Shown here: positions 18,427-27,409 of the stretch, one piece after another
Position numbering within the stretch: the first letter of the stretch is position 1
Layout of the letters: every line of letters starts with the position of its first letter
Source: Leifsonia xyli subsp. cynodontis DSM 46306
GTDB lineage: Bacteria; Actinomycetota; Actinomycetes; Actinomycetales; Microbacteriaceae
Direction: 5' to 3'
Assembly: GCF_000470775.1 (NCBI RefSeq)
Contig: NC_022438.1
Location: forward strand, 682,001 to 746,000
DNA length: 64,000 nt
Made by a program: the position numbers and the translations under genes
The notes under the pieces: model-generated
Seen by the model: only the letters and a program-made list of their open reading frames with translations
Database searches by the model: none
What the model was told of the DNA's origin: nothing

Positions 18427-20751
18427 CGATACACCTATCGCACCCTGGAGTCCCTCGTCGTCGTGCTCCCCAGCGGCACCATCCTCGACACCGGGGACCC
18501 GGCTGCCGACGACGTCCTCCGCCGCGCCGAGCCCGAGCTGCACGCCGGGCTCGCGACGCTGCGCGACCGCGTCCGGGCGGACCCCGCCTCCGTGGCCACC
18601 ATCCGCCGCCTCTTCGCCCTGAAGAACACGATGGGCTACGGCGTGAACGCCTTCCTCGACGTCGAGACGCCGGTCGACATCCTGACGCGCCTGCTGATCG
18701 GCAGCGAGGGCACTCTCGGGTTCGTGGCCGAGGCGACCTTCCGCACGGTGCCGCTGCTTCCGGCGACGACCGCGCTCGCGGTGTTCCCGATGCTGCGCGA
18801 GGCGACGGCTGCGCTGCCAGCGCTGGTCGGCACGGGCCTCGCCACGATCGAGCTGATAGATGCGACCTCCCTCCGGCTCGCGCAGCGCGCCGCCGATGCT
18901 CCCGCCGCCCTCGCCGCGCTGCCGGTCGACCAGCACGCGGCTTTTCTGATCGAGTTCCTGGGGGCCGACGCCGCCGAAGCCGAGCGTCAGCGCGTCGCCG
19001 CCGCGGATGTGCTCGGCGCGCTCGACCTGGCCACCCCACTGCGGTTCACCACCGATGCCGGCGAGCGGGCCGCCCTCTGGCACATCCGCAAGGGTCTCTA
19101 CACGACCGTCGCGGAGGCCCGCCCGGCGGGGACGACCGCGCTCCTGGAAGACATCGTGGTGCCCGTCCCCGCGCTCCTCGGCACTTGCGCGGGACTTGCG
19201 GAGCTGTTCGAGAAGCACGGCTACGAGGACAGCGTGATCTTCGGCCACGCGAAGGACGGCAACATCCACTTCATGCTCGGCGAGCGTCTCGGCGACCCGG
19301 AGGGCGTTCGCCGGTACCGGGAGTTCACCGACGAGATGGTGGAGCTCGTGCTCGGCTTCGGCGGCTCGCTCAAGGCCGAGCACGGCACCGGCCGGATCAT
19401 GGCGCCCTTTGTCCGCCGCCAGTACGGCGACGAACTCTACGCCGTCATGCGAGAGGTCAAGCGCCTGTTCGACCCGCGCGGCGTCCTCGGCCCGGGCGTC
19501 CTCCTCAGCGACGACCCCGGCTCCTATCTGCACGACCTCAAGACCGCGCCGGAGGTCGAGCCCGAGGTCGACCGCTGCGTCGAGTGCGGCTACTGCGAAC
19601 CGGCCTGCCCGTCGAAGGATGTGACCCTCACCCTGCGGCAGCGCATCGTGCTTTGTCGCGAACTGCGCCGGGCGGAGGAGGCCGGCGACGCGGAACTGGT
19701 GCGCGAGCTCTCCCGCGACTACGACTACGAGGGTGTCCAGACCTGCGCGGTCGATGGCATGTGCCAGGCCGCGTGCCCGGTCTCGATCAACACCGGCGAC
19801 CTGGTGCACCGGCTGCGCGCGGAGTCCGTGGGACGCCTCGGGCAGTCCGGCTGGGATGCCGCCGCGCGCGGCTGGGCTGCGCTCACCCGCGTCGGCGGCG
19901 CAGCGTTGACCGTCGCGGACGCGCTACCCGCGCCCCTGGTCACCGCGGCGAGCGAAGCCGCGCGCGCGGTGCTCGGGCGCGACACCGTCCCACGCTACGA
20001 TTCCGGCTTGCCCGGCGGCGGCCGCCGCCGCACGCCCTTGGCGGCCGACAACCCCGTCGCCGTGTTCTTCCCGGCTTGCATCGGCACGATGTTCGGCCTG
20101 GACGGCGACGGCGACGGCTCGACCGCGGCGTTCCTCGCCCTCTGCGAGCGCGCGGGCGTCGCGGTGACGGTGCCCGACGGCATTGCCGGGATGTGCTGCG
20201 GCACGCCGTGGAAGTCGAAGGGCTTCACCCGCGGCCACGAGACGATGGCCGGCCGCGTCGCCCCGGCCCTCGCCACGGCCACGCGCGGCGGCGTGCTGCC
20301 GGTGGTGTGCGACGCCGCCTCCTGCACCGAGGGGCTCACGGCGCTCGGGGCCGGGGAGGAGCTGCGCTTCGTGGACGCGGTGGCCTTCACCGCCGAGGTG
20401 CTGCTCCCGCGTTTGCGCGTGACCCTCCCGCTCGGCTCCCTGGTGCTGCACCCGACCTGTTCGACCGCCCGCCTCGGCGAGGACGCCGCCCTGCGCGCGC
20501 TCGGCGAGGCCATCGCGGACGAGGTGCTGGTGCCGCTCGACGCCGGATGCTGCGGCTTCGCGGGTGACCGTGGCCTGCTGCACCCCGAACTCAACGCGTC
20601 GGCGACTGCCCGGGAGGCGGCGGAGGTGGCCACCACCGACGCGGACGCCTACGCGTCGGCCAACCGGACCTGCGAGCTCGGTCTCATGCGGGCCATGGGG
20701 AGGCCGTACCGGCACATCCTGGAACTGCTGGAGGAGTCCACCCGGCCGTGA
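18427..20751 (+). pseudogene. D-lactate dehydrogenase-type FAD/4Fe-4S oxidoreductase, 5'-truncated by deletion
   Basis: About 770 residues remain from TYRTLESLVVVLPSGTILD onward. They cover the rest of the FAD-binding PCMH domain (GSEGTLGFVAEATFRTV), the FAD-oxidase C-terminal domain (FGHAKDGNIHFMLGERLGD), two ferredoxin-like Fe-S motifs (CVECGYCEPACP and CAVDGMCQAACP) and two cysteine-rich redox motifs (CCGTPWKSKG, CCGFAGDRGL). The N-terminal roughly 150-200 residues with the FAD pyrophosphate loop are missing; the sequence upstream of 18427 belongs to the ABC binding protein in a different frame. Everything left is an uninterrupted frame to TGA at 20751, suggesting a recent deletion. Confidence 0.85.
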
Positions 20752-20976
20752 ACGGGCCTTCTTCTCCGGGGCCGTCGAAACGCTCAAAGGAGACCGGTCG
20801 ATCACCGCGCGGGAGGCCGTTTGCCACTCTAATGAGGGCGTTCGCCACTGATTCCGCGTCCGGCTGGCCTATCTTTGATCAATAAGTAATATCACCCGCC
20901 TAATGTTCATCACTATCAACTCAACAGACGATCTGTATCTTCTCCCTTCTCCCGATCTATGGAAGGTTCTCCTGGC

Positions 20977-22589
20977 ATGATTGACAACGACAGCAATCCG
21001 ACGTCCGCTGTGGGGCGGCGCTCTGTCCTTAAGGCCGCTGCGTGGTCCGCTCCGGTGGTGGCGTTGTCGGTGGCGACGCCCGCGATGGCGGCGTCCACGT
21101 CGACTCCGCGTGTGTTGGGCGTCGGCCCAGTGGACAGTGCGACGCTGCCCATCCAGCGCTGTGAGAGAGTGCCGTTGGGCGCGATCGCTTTCCGCATGCT
21201 GGTCAACGGCGTTCCGGGACCGGTGAACGGCGCCGATGGCCCGGTGACCGTGGAGCTTCCGGATGGCCTGCGTTTCACGGGCACGGGCACGGGCACGGCG
21301 TCGACGGTGTCGTTGCCGCCGGAAGCCGGCACGGGGCTGGTGAAGGTGCCGGCTGTGCAGGCGGTGGGCGCTGCGGGGCGGTATTCGGTCATCGCCCGGT
21401 TCCAGGGCGCGACGGCGACCATCAGCGTCGATGTCACCGCCGGCGGGACGTCCGACATCTACGCGCTGCCCTTCCCCCGGTCCACGATCAGGGGCGCGGT
21501 TCCTCTGGCGGATGTGCGCCACGTCAGCGTCTCCGATTCCGCGTACGCGTTCGTCGACGGTTCCGGTGCGCTGTACGTCTCTGGCGGTGCGTACGGTGTT
21601 GCCGTTCGATCAGCCGCGGCAGATTTTCGCCGGGCAGCTTCCGCCGGTCATCGGACTGGATCTGGACGCGATCCATGAGGATGCTTACTTCAACAACCTT
21701 ACTGGTACACACCGCGGACAACCAGGTGTTCTTCATCTACAGCCAGAGCAGTATGCCGTCTGCGCTTCGCGAGGCAGGGGGCTTCTCTGGCACTGTCACA
21801 AAGGTCCACTCGCGGGATGGCATGTACTACGTGGAGACCACGGAGGGTGTGTTCTACGCGGGCGCCGGTTTCGGCGGGTCCACGGTCGAGAGGATGCGCA
21901 AGCTGCCGGGCAGCGAGGGGGCGACCTCGCTGACGGTGTGGGGCGAGAACCACAGCGGCCGGCGCACCGGCGGCGCGTTCGTGAACTCTGCCGGCGAGAT
22001 CGTCTGGTTCGGTGCCGTGGACGCCACCTCGACGTATCTCAACATCGGCTCGGTTCCGAACGGGGTGCGCAGCATGGTGGCGGGCAATGACAGCCTGATC
22101 GCGCTGGACAAGCTGGGCAATCTGATGGTCCGCGGCAACGCCTGGCGGGGCGTGGGCGCGCAGAGTGCGTTCAAGACGGTCAAGCAGGATGTCGCCGACC
22201 TCTCCGGCTGGACCCGCTACCTCAACGGCACGATCAACGGGTACGCGGTGCTCGGCACCGACGGTTCCGTGTGGGAAGGCTTCGGAAGCAACGCGCTGTA
22301 CTTCGCTCCGGAGAAGATCCAGGGCCTGGACTCGGTTGTGATCACCCGCGTCTTCGCCAACGACGGCACCTACCAGGCGCTGGCCTCGGACGGCTCGATC
22401 TGGTCGTGGACCGGCAACAACGACTGGGTGCAGACCGGTTACGGCCGCATCAGCGCTGCGGCCAAATCCTCTCTCCCGGACGGGTTCATGGTGAGCGACT
22501 TCCTCTCCCGGGGATACCACGTCTGGAGCAACAACACCTACTGGGGCTGGGGCCTCGCGTTCGGTCAGACGACCTGCGCCCTCGCCTGA
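20977..22589 (+). pseudogene. Tat-exported RCC1-like beta-propeller protein, two frameshifts
   Basis: The start at 20977 gives a twin-arginine signal (GRRSVLKAAAWSAPVVALSV, then an ATPAMA cleavage region). An Ig-like segment (about residues 45-160) follows. The rest repeats RCC1-type blades (DGSGALYVSGGAYG; NSAGEIVWFGA; LDKLGNLMVRG; GTDGSVWEGFG; ASDGSIWSWTGNN). The frame changes near 21600 and again near 21695; the short middle piece reads LPFDQPRQIFAGQLPPVIGL in a third frame. Both breaks look like single-base changes. A secreted protein of unknown role; Tat-leader RCC1-repeat proteins occur in plant-associated actinobacteria. Confidence 0.75.
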
Positions 22590-22603
22590 CCCCGCATCGC
22601 CGA

Positions 22604-22638
22604 CAGGGCGGGAGCCGTGACCCGGCTCCTGCCCTGTT
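22604..22638. terminator. 15-bp stem terminator between convergent genes
   Basis: ACAGGGCGGGAGCCG (22604-22618) pairs with CGGCTCCTGCCCTGT (22624-22638), fully paired with one G-U, around a 5-nt loop. It lies between the RCC1-like pseudogene and sdaA, which converge. Confidence 0.75.
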
Positions 22639-22676
22639 CTGCACCTTCGACCCGGCTGCGTGGCCGGGCTCTGCCG

Positions 22677-24065
22677 TCAGCACTCGACGACGTTCACCGC
22701 GAGACCGCCCTCGCTGGTCTCCTTGTACTTGGTGGACATGTCGAGGCCGGTCTGCCGCATGGTCTCGATCGCGGTGTCCAGCGAGACGAGGTGCGAGCCG
22801 TCGCCGTGCAGGGCCAGCCGCGCGGCCGACACCGCGGTGGAGGCGGCGATCGCATTGCGCTCGATGCACGGGATCTGCACCAGCCCGCCGACGGGATCGC
22901 AGGTCAACCCCAGGTGGTGCTCCATCGCGATCTCCGCGGCGTTCTCCGCCTGCCGCGGCGTCCCGCCGAGCACAGCGCACAGCGCCCCCGCCGCCATCGC
23001 GCAGGCCGAGCCAACCTCGGCCTGGCACCCGCCCTCCGCGCCCGAGATCGACGCGTTGGTCTTGAAGAGCGAGCCGATCGCCGTCGCCGTCAGCAGATAG
23101 CGGCGGATGCCGTCGGGCGACGCCCCCGGAACGAACCGCAGGTAGTAGTGGGCGACCGCTGGAACGATCCCCGCTGCGCCGTTCGTCGGCGCCGTCACGA
23201 CCAGCCCGCCGGAGGCGTTCTCCTCGTTCACCGCGAGCGCGAACGCGTGCAACCACTCCAACGAGGTCGCACGGCCCGGGTCGTCCTGAACGCGCTCGAG
23301 GTGTTCCCGCACCGCGGCCGCCCGTCGCTTCACGCCGAGGCCGCCGGGCAGCGTCCCGCCGCCCGCGAGCCCGCGCGCGACGCACTCCGCCATCGCCGCC
23401 CAGATGAGGTCCAGCCGCTCGTCCGTGGCGTCGGCGCCGTGCAGCGCCTCCTCGTTCCGCCGCGCCACCTCGCAGATCGGGATGCCGAGCCGCTCGCAGA
23501 TCCCGAGCAGCTCCGCGGCGGTGCCGTAGGGGAGCGGGTGCGGGGCCTGCGCGGCCAGCGCCGCCTCCTCGCCATCGCGCCGGATGAAGCCGCCGCCGAT
23601 CGAGTAGTAGGTCTCCTCGTGTACGGGCAGCGGTGCGCGTCCGCCTCCCGCCGACCGGCCCCACGCCCGGAGCGTCAGCGCGTTGGGGTGCCCGGGCAGG
23701 CGGGTGCGGGGCTCGAAGGCGATGTCCTCCCGGCCGAACGGGATGTCCCGCGCGCCCGCCAGCCGCAGCGTCGCCTCTCCCGTGCCGGGACCCGGCCACG
23801 CTCCGCGCACGTCCTCCGGCTCGCAGTGCTCGGGTTCGACCCCGCGGAGCCCGGCGACCACGGCATCCGGCGTCCCGTGCCCGATCCCGGTCGAGCCGAG
23901 GGAGCCGTACAGGGTGCAGGTCACCCGGTCGACCCGGTCGAGCGTCCCGTCCGCGATCAGCCGGTCGGCGAACGCCTTCGCCGCCCGGAGCGGCCCGACG
24001 GTGTGAGAGCTCGAGGGGCCGATCCCGATCGAGAACAGGTCGAAAGCGGAGACATACGCTGTCAC
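22677..24065 (-). CDS. sdaA: L-serine ammonia-lyase (iron-sulfur type)
   Basis: 462 residues in the single-chain form that joins the beta (SDH_beta) and alpha (SDH_alpha) domains. The N-terminal block is [18 protein letters not shown]. The 4Fe-4S ligands are the Cys residues in [13 protein letters not shown] and [19 protein letters not shown], and [13 protein letters not shown] is the substrate-site block. It deaminates L-serine to pyruvate without PLP and is oxygen sensitive. The start is a GTG at 24065 preceded by a TAGACT -10 box at 6 nt. It is a single-gene unit between two convergent or divergent neighbours. Confidence 0.95.
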   Translation of the reverse strand: MTAYVSAFDLFSIGIGPSSSHTVGPLRAAKAFADRLIADGTLDRVDRVTCTLYGSLGSTGIGHGTPDAVVAGLRGVEPEHCEPEDVRGAWPGPGTGEATLRLAGARDIPFGREDIAFEPRTRLPGHPNALTLRAWGRSAGGGRAPLPVHEETYYSIGGGFIRRDGEEAALAAQAPHPLPYGTAAELLGICERLGIPICEVARRNEEALHGADATDERLDLIWAAMAECVARGLAGGGTLPGGLGVKRRAAAVREHLERVQDDPGRATSLEWLHAFALAVNEENASGGLVVTAPTNGAAGIVPAVAHYYLRFVPGASPDGIRRYLLTATAIGSLFKTNASISGAEGGCQAEVGSACAMAAGALCAVLGGTPRQAENAAEIAMEHHLGLTCDPVGGLVQIPCIERNAIAASTAVSAARLALHGDGSHLVSLDTAIETMRQTGLDMSTKYKETSEGGLAVNVVEC

Positions 24066-24071
24066 GTCATC

Positions 24072-24077
24072 AGTCTA
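24072..24077 (-). promoter_or_regulatory. -10 hexamer TAGACT of sdaA
   Basis: On the minus strand TAGACT is followed by 6 nt and the GTG start of sdaA; no ribosome binding site is present. Confidence 0.45.
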
Positions 24078-24226
24078 AGTCTTCTCGGCGCTGAAATCCT
24101 CTGTTCGGGCACGTCTTCGCGCGCATTCTGCGGAGGCTGACCGCCACCGTCTCCCCGTTCGCCGCCCTGCCCGACCCGGGCGCCGGCGGGTCCTGTCTGC
24201 TGGGGACAGATCGCGCCGTGTGCGAT

Positions 24227-24274
24227 CCCGGACGACGGTTCAGTACCCGGTGTGCGACAAGACTGGCCAGGGAG
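24227..24274 (+). promoter_or_regulatory. Guanidine-III riboswitch (ykkC-III / mini pseudoknot class)
   Basis: The sequence has the conserved ordered blocks CCGGACGA (24228-24235), GTACCCGGT (24243-24251) and GACAAGAC (24256-24263). CCGG can pair with the later CCGG. GTTCAGT (24238-24244) pairs with ACTGGCC (24262-24268) in six of seven positions, giving the overlapping helices of the class III pseudoknot. The element runs straight into the GGGAG ribosome binding site at 24270-24274 of the SMR exporter, so ligand binding would control access to it. Guanidine-III elements are known upstream of SugE/Gdx exporters. A covariance-model search would settle it. Confidence 0.8.
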
Positions 24275-24282
24275 TCTCTGCC

Positions 24283-24597
24283 GTGTCCTGGATCGTCCTC
24301 ATCCTCTCCGGTGTCCTCGAAGCGGTCTGGGCCACCGCCCTCGGAAAATCAGCCGGCCTAACCCGCCTCTGGCCGACCGTCCTCTTCGCCGTGGCCCTCG
24401 CCGCCTCGATGGCGGGCCTCGCCGTCGCCATGCGGACCATCCCCACCGGCACGGCGTACGTCGTCTGGGTCGGCATCGGCGCAGCGCTGACCGTGCTCTT
24501 CGCGATGGTGTCCGGCGGGGAGGGGCTGTCGGTTGTGAAGCTGCTGCTCATCGCCGGGCTCGTCGGCTGCGTCATCGGCCTGAAGCTGGCGCACTGA
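24283..24597 (+). CDS. sugE: SMR-family guanidinium exporter (SugE/Gdx type)
   Basis: 104 residues with four transmembrane helices, the size of the small multidrug resistance family. The start is a GTG at 24283, chosen because GGGAG lies 8 nt upstream and because it puts the essential membrane Glu at position 13 (SWIVLILSGVLEAVWA), as in SugE/Gdx. The helix 2-3 block IPTGTAYVVWVGIGAALTVL is typical of the Gdx subgroup rather than EmrE. It functions as an antiparallel dimer exchanging guanidinium for protons. The guanidine-III riboswitch immediately upstream supports guanidinium as substrate. Confidence 0.9.
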   Translation: MSWIVLILSGVLEAVWATALGKSAGLTRLWPTVLFAVALAASMAGLAVAMRTIPTGTAYVVWVGIGAALTVLFAMVSGGEGLSVVKLLLIAGLVGCVIGLKLAH

Positions 24598-24724
24598 TCG
24601 ACCCTGCCGCTGCCGCACCGAGCGGCCCCGGCCGCCACCCGCCCCGCCCGAGCGCGAGCATCGCGACGCCAGCCCCGCCGCTCGTGGCCTGCGGCAGGGG
24701 GACGGCCGCCGACGGCGTCCCGGG

Positions 24725-26344
24725 TCAGACCCAGCTCGGCAGCCACATGTGCATCTGCCAGAACCAGAAAGGCACCTGCTGCCCGGTCCAGAGCGGCCAG
24801 AAGAAGACGCTGATCGCTGTCGCGGCCACGAGAAACGCGGCCGTCCACGCGATCCCGCGTCGGCGCCGACGCTCTGGGTCTGTGCGTTTCCCGATCACCA
24901 GGGCTGCCACGGCCGCCAGCCCGAGGATCAGATACGGTTCGAACGCGATCGAGTAGAAGGTGAAGATCGTGCGGTTGATGTAGATCAGCCACGGCACGTA
25001 GCCGGCCGCGAAGCCGGTCAGGATCAACCCGATCCGCCACTCGGGATACCGGACCAGGCGGTAGGCCAGGTAGAGCAGCGCCGCGGTCGCCGCCCACCAG
25101 ATCAGCGGGTTGCCGAGCGAGGTGATCGCCTCGGAGCAGCCGCCCGGGGCCGTGCAGCCTCCCCGACCCTGCGGGTCGCCGACGTAGTACATGCTCGTCG
25201 GGCGGATCATGAGCGTCCACGTCAGCGGGTCCGACTGGTAGGGATGCGGTGTGTGCAGGTTGATGCTGTAGGTGTACATCTGCGTCTGGTAGTGCCAGAA
25301 GTTCTGGAACCACAGCGGAACCCAGGAGAGCCCGTCCGCCCACTGCGCACGCACCGACTGCGCCCAGCCGCGATAGTAGCCGCCGCTCGTGACCAGCCAG
25401 CCCGTCCACGTGGCGAGGTAGGAGGCGAATGCGATCGGCACCATGAGCGCGAACGTCGCCGGTGCCTGCTTGAGGAGGCCGCCCGACGCGGAGAACGCGA
25501 GCCTCTCGCGGCGGCGCGCCACGATGTCCACCACCAGCGTGTACACGGCGAAGAACGCGAGGAAGTAGAAGCCCGTCCACTTCACACCCGCGCACAGCCC
25601 GGTCAGGACACCGGCCGCGATCAGCCACGGCCGCCACCAGTGTACCGGTCCCCAGGCCGGGTCCTTCCCCGCCTCCCGCGCGGCCAGCCGCGTCGCGTGC
25701 GCGTCGCGGTCGAGGAGCACACAGCCGAACGCGAGCAGCGCGAGAAGCATCACGGAGCTGTCCAGCAGGGCGACCCGGCTCATCACGATCGCGTGCCCGT
25801 CGATCGCGAACAGGAACCCGGCGATGGTCGCTATGGTGGTCGACGCGAACAGCTTCCGCGCGATCAGGAACACGACCAGCACGGCCAGGACGCCGACGAT
25901 AGCCATCGACACCCGCCAGCCGAACGAGTTCCCGGCGCCGGTCGCGGCCATCCCGAGCCCGATGATCCACTTCCCGAGCGGGGGATGAGCGACGAACGAC
26001 GGACTCGAGCTGAACACATTCACATCGCCCGCGGCGAACGACGAGTCCGCTTTCTCCGGCCAGCTGCCCTCGTAGCCGAGGCGCCACAGCGTCCACGCAT
26101 CCTTCACATAGAAGGTCTCGTCGAACACGAGCGTGTGGGGCCAGCCCAGGTTCCACAGCCGCAGCGCGGCGGCGAGCAGCGTCACCGCGGCCGGCGCGCC
26201 CCAGTGCCAGACGCGCAGCCGGGCTGGCGTGCGCAGCATGCGCGCCCCCCAGTCGTCCAGGCGGCTGCCGGTGCGCTCGGCGGCGCGATGCGCGGCACCC
26301 GAGGGCGCGGCCGACGCGGCGTCGACGGGCGAAGGCGAGGTCAT
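24725..26344 (-). CDS. pmt: Protein O-mannosyltransferase (GT39, polyprenyl-phosphomannose dependent)
   Basis: 539 residues with about ten or more membrane spans. The extracytoplasmic loop 1 contains the catalytic acidic pair in VFDETFYVKDAW, followed by HPPLGKWIIGLGM, the PMT-family signature. The C-terminal half has further spans and ends WQMHMWLPSWV, like the mycobacterial homologue. It transfers mannose from polyprenyl-phosphomannose to Ser/Thr of proteins during Sec export. It is divergent from rsmI with a 26-bp gap, an arrangement conserved in actinobacteria. Confidence 0.92.
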   Translation of the reverse strand: MTSPSPVDAASAAPSGAAHRAAERTGSRLDDWGARMLRTPARLRVWHWGAPAAVTLLAAALRLWNLGWPHTLVFDETFYVKDAWTLWRLGYEGSWPEKADSSFAAGDVNVFSSSPSFVAHPPLGKWIIGLGMAATGAGNSFGWRVSMAIVGVLAVLVVFLIARKLFASTTIATIAGFLFAIDGHAIVMSRVALLDSSVMLLALLAFGCVLLDRDAHATRLAAREAGKDPAWGPVHWWRPWLIAAGVLTGLCAGVKWTGFYFLAFFAVYTLVVDIVARRRERLAFSASGGLLKQAPATFALMVPIAFASYLATWTGWLVTSGGYYRGWAQSVRAQWADGLSWVPLWFQNFWHYQTQMYTYSINLHTPHPYQSDPLTWTLMIRPTSMYYVGDPQGRGGCTAPGGCSEAITSLGNPLIWWAATAALLYLAYRLVRYPEWRIGLILTGFAAGYVPWLIYINRTIFTFYSIAFEPYLILGLAAVAALVIGKRTDPERRRRRGIAWTAAFLVAATAISVFFWPLWTGQQVPFWFWQMHMWLPSWV

Positions 26345-26370
26345 CGCCTCATCCTGACAGACTGAACCTT

Positions 26371-27189
26371 ATGATCATCCTCGCGGCGACCCCGATCGGC
26401 AATCTCGGCGACGCTTCGGCCCGCCTGGTCCAAACCCTCGCTGCCGCTACCGTCGTCGCCGCCGAGGACACCCGCGTCGCCCAGCGGCTCCTCGCCGGGC
26501 TCGGCGTCACGGGCCGTCCGCGTCTTCTCCCGCTTCACGAGCACAACGAGCGCGACCGGGCCGCCGAGTTGGTCGTGCTGGCGCGGGATCGGGACATCGT
26601 CGTCCTCTCCGACGCGGGGATGCCGACCGTCTCCGACCCCGGTTTCGCGCTCGTCTCCGCCGCTGTGGCGGCGGGCGTCGCCGTGACCGCCCTTCCCGGC
26701 CCCTCCGCTGTGCTGACCGCGCTCACCGTCTCCGGGTTGCCGACCGACCGCTTCGCCTTCGAGGGCTTCCCGCCGCGGAAGCCGGGGGAGCGGGCCGCCG
26801 CCTTTCGAGCGCTGGCGGCCGAACCGCGGACCATGGTGTTCTTCGAGTCGCCCAACCGGCTCGCCGCTTCTCTCACCGGCATGGCGGCCGGCTTCGGCGC
26901 CGACCGGCGTGCGGCCGTCTGCCGCGAGCTGACGAAACTCTACGAAGAGGTGCGTCGGGGCACGCTCGGCGAGCTGGCGGAATGGGCGCACGAGGGGGTC
27001 CGTGGCGAGATCGCGGTGGTCGTCGCCGGGGCGCCCGCCCGTCAGGCGGACCCGGAGACCGCGCTCGCACAGGTGCTCGCCCTGGTCGCCGCCGGGATGC
27101 GCCTCAAAGACGCCGCCGCCGAGGTGGCCGAGGCCACCGGCCTCAGTCGTCGCGACCTCTACCAGGCTGCCCTTGCCCGCAAGCCTTGA
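26371..27189 (+). CDS. rsmI: 16S rRNA (cytidine-2'-O)-methyltransferase
   Basis: 272 residues of the tetrapyrrole-methylase fold. TPIGNLGD is at residues 7-14. AEDTRVAQRLL, LSDAGMPTVSDPG and ALPGPSAVLTAL are the SAM and RNA-binding blocks of RsmI, and the helical C-terminal extension (LKDAAAEVAEATGLSRRDLY) is present. It 2'-O-methylates C1402 of 16S rRNA in the P site. An intrinsic terminator lies about 100 nt downstream. Confidence 0.95.
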   Translation: MIILAATPIGNLGDASARLVQTLAAATVVAAEDTRVAQRLLAGLGVTGRPRLLPLHEHNERDRAAELVVLARDRDIVVLSDAGMPTVSDPGFALVSAAVAAGVAVTALPGPSAVLTALTVSGLPTDRFAFEGFPPRKPGERAAAFRALAAEPRTMVFFESPNRLAASLTGMAAGFGADRRAAVCRELTKLYEEVRRGTLGELAEWAHEGVRGEIAVVVAGAPARQADPETALAQVLALVAAGMRLKDAAAEVAEATGLSRRDLYQAALARKP

Positions 27190-27288
27190 CCCTGACTTCG
27201 CGGAGGCTGCCGGGGCTGAAGGTGGCGCCGGTGTTCCGGCATCCCGAGACGGTCACCCGCGCAGGGACGAAAATCGGCGCCGGGTGGC

Positions 27289-27326
27289 GGCTGGCTCTGC
27301 CGGTCGGACGATCGGCAGAGCCAGCC
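27289..27326 (+). terminator. 14-bp stem terminator downstream of rsmI
   Basis: GGCTGGCTCTGCCG (27289-27302) and CGGCAGAGCCAGCC (27313-27326) are perfect inverted repeats with a 10-nt loop, followed by a pyrimidine-rich tail. It separates rsmI from the convergent subtilase remnant. Confidence 0.75.
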
Positions 27327-27335
27327 TGTCCCTCT

Positions 27336-27409
27336 TCAATCGAGTGAGAACGCCTCACCGAGTGAGAATGGCCTCATCGACGAGAATGGTCTCATCGACT
27401 AGAACGGCC
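27336..27409. repeat. Four degenerate 18-19 bp tandem repeats
   Basis: The units start at 27336, 27355, 27374 and 27392, each close to TCATCGACGAGAATGGCC. They overlap the last codons and stop of the subtilase remnant and lie just after the rsmI terminator. Spacing is immediate, so this is a tandem repeat and not a CRISPR. The function is unknown. Confidence 0.6.

Noticed and set aside
27336..27409. Short regular repeats considered as a CRISPR fragment
   Set aside because: The units are adjacent without spacers and too short and degenerate, and there are no cas genes in the window.
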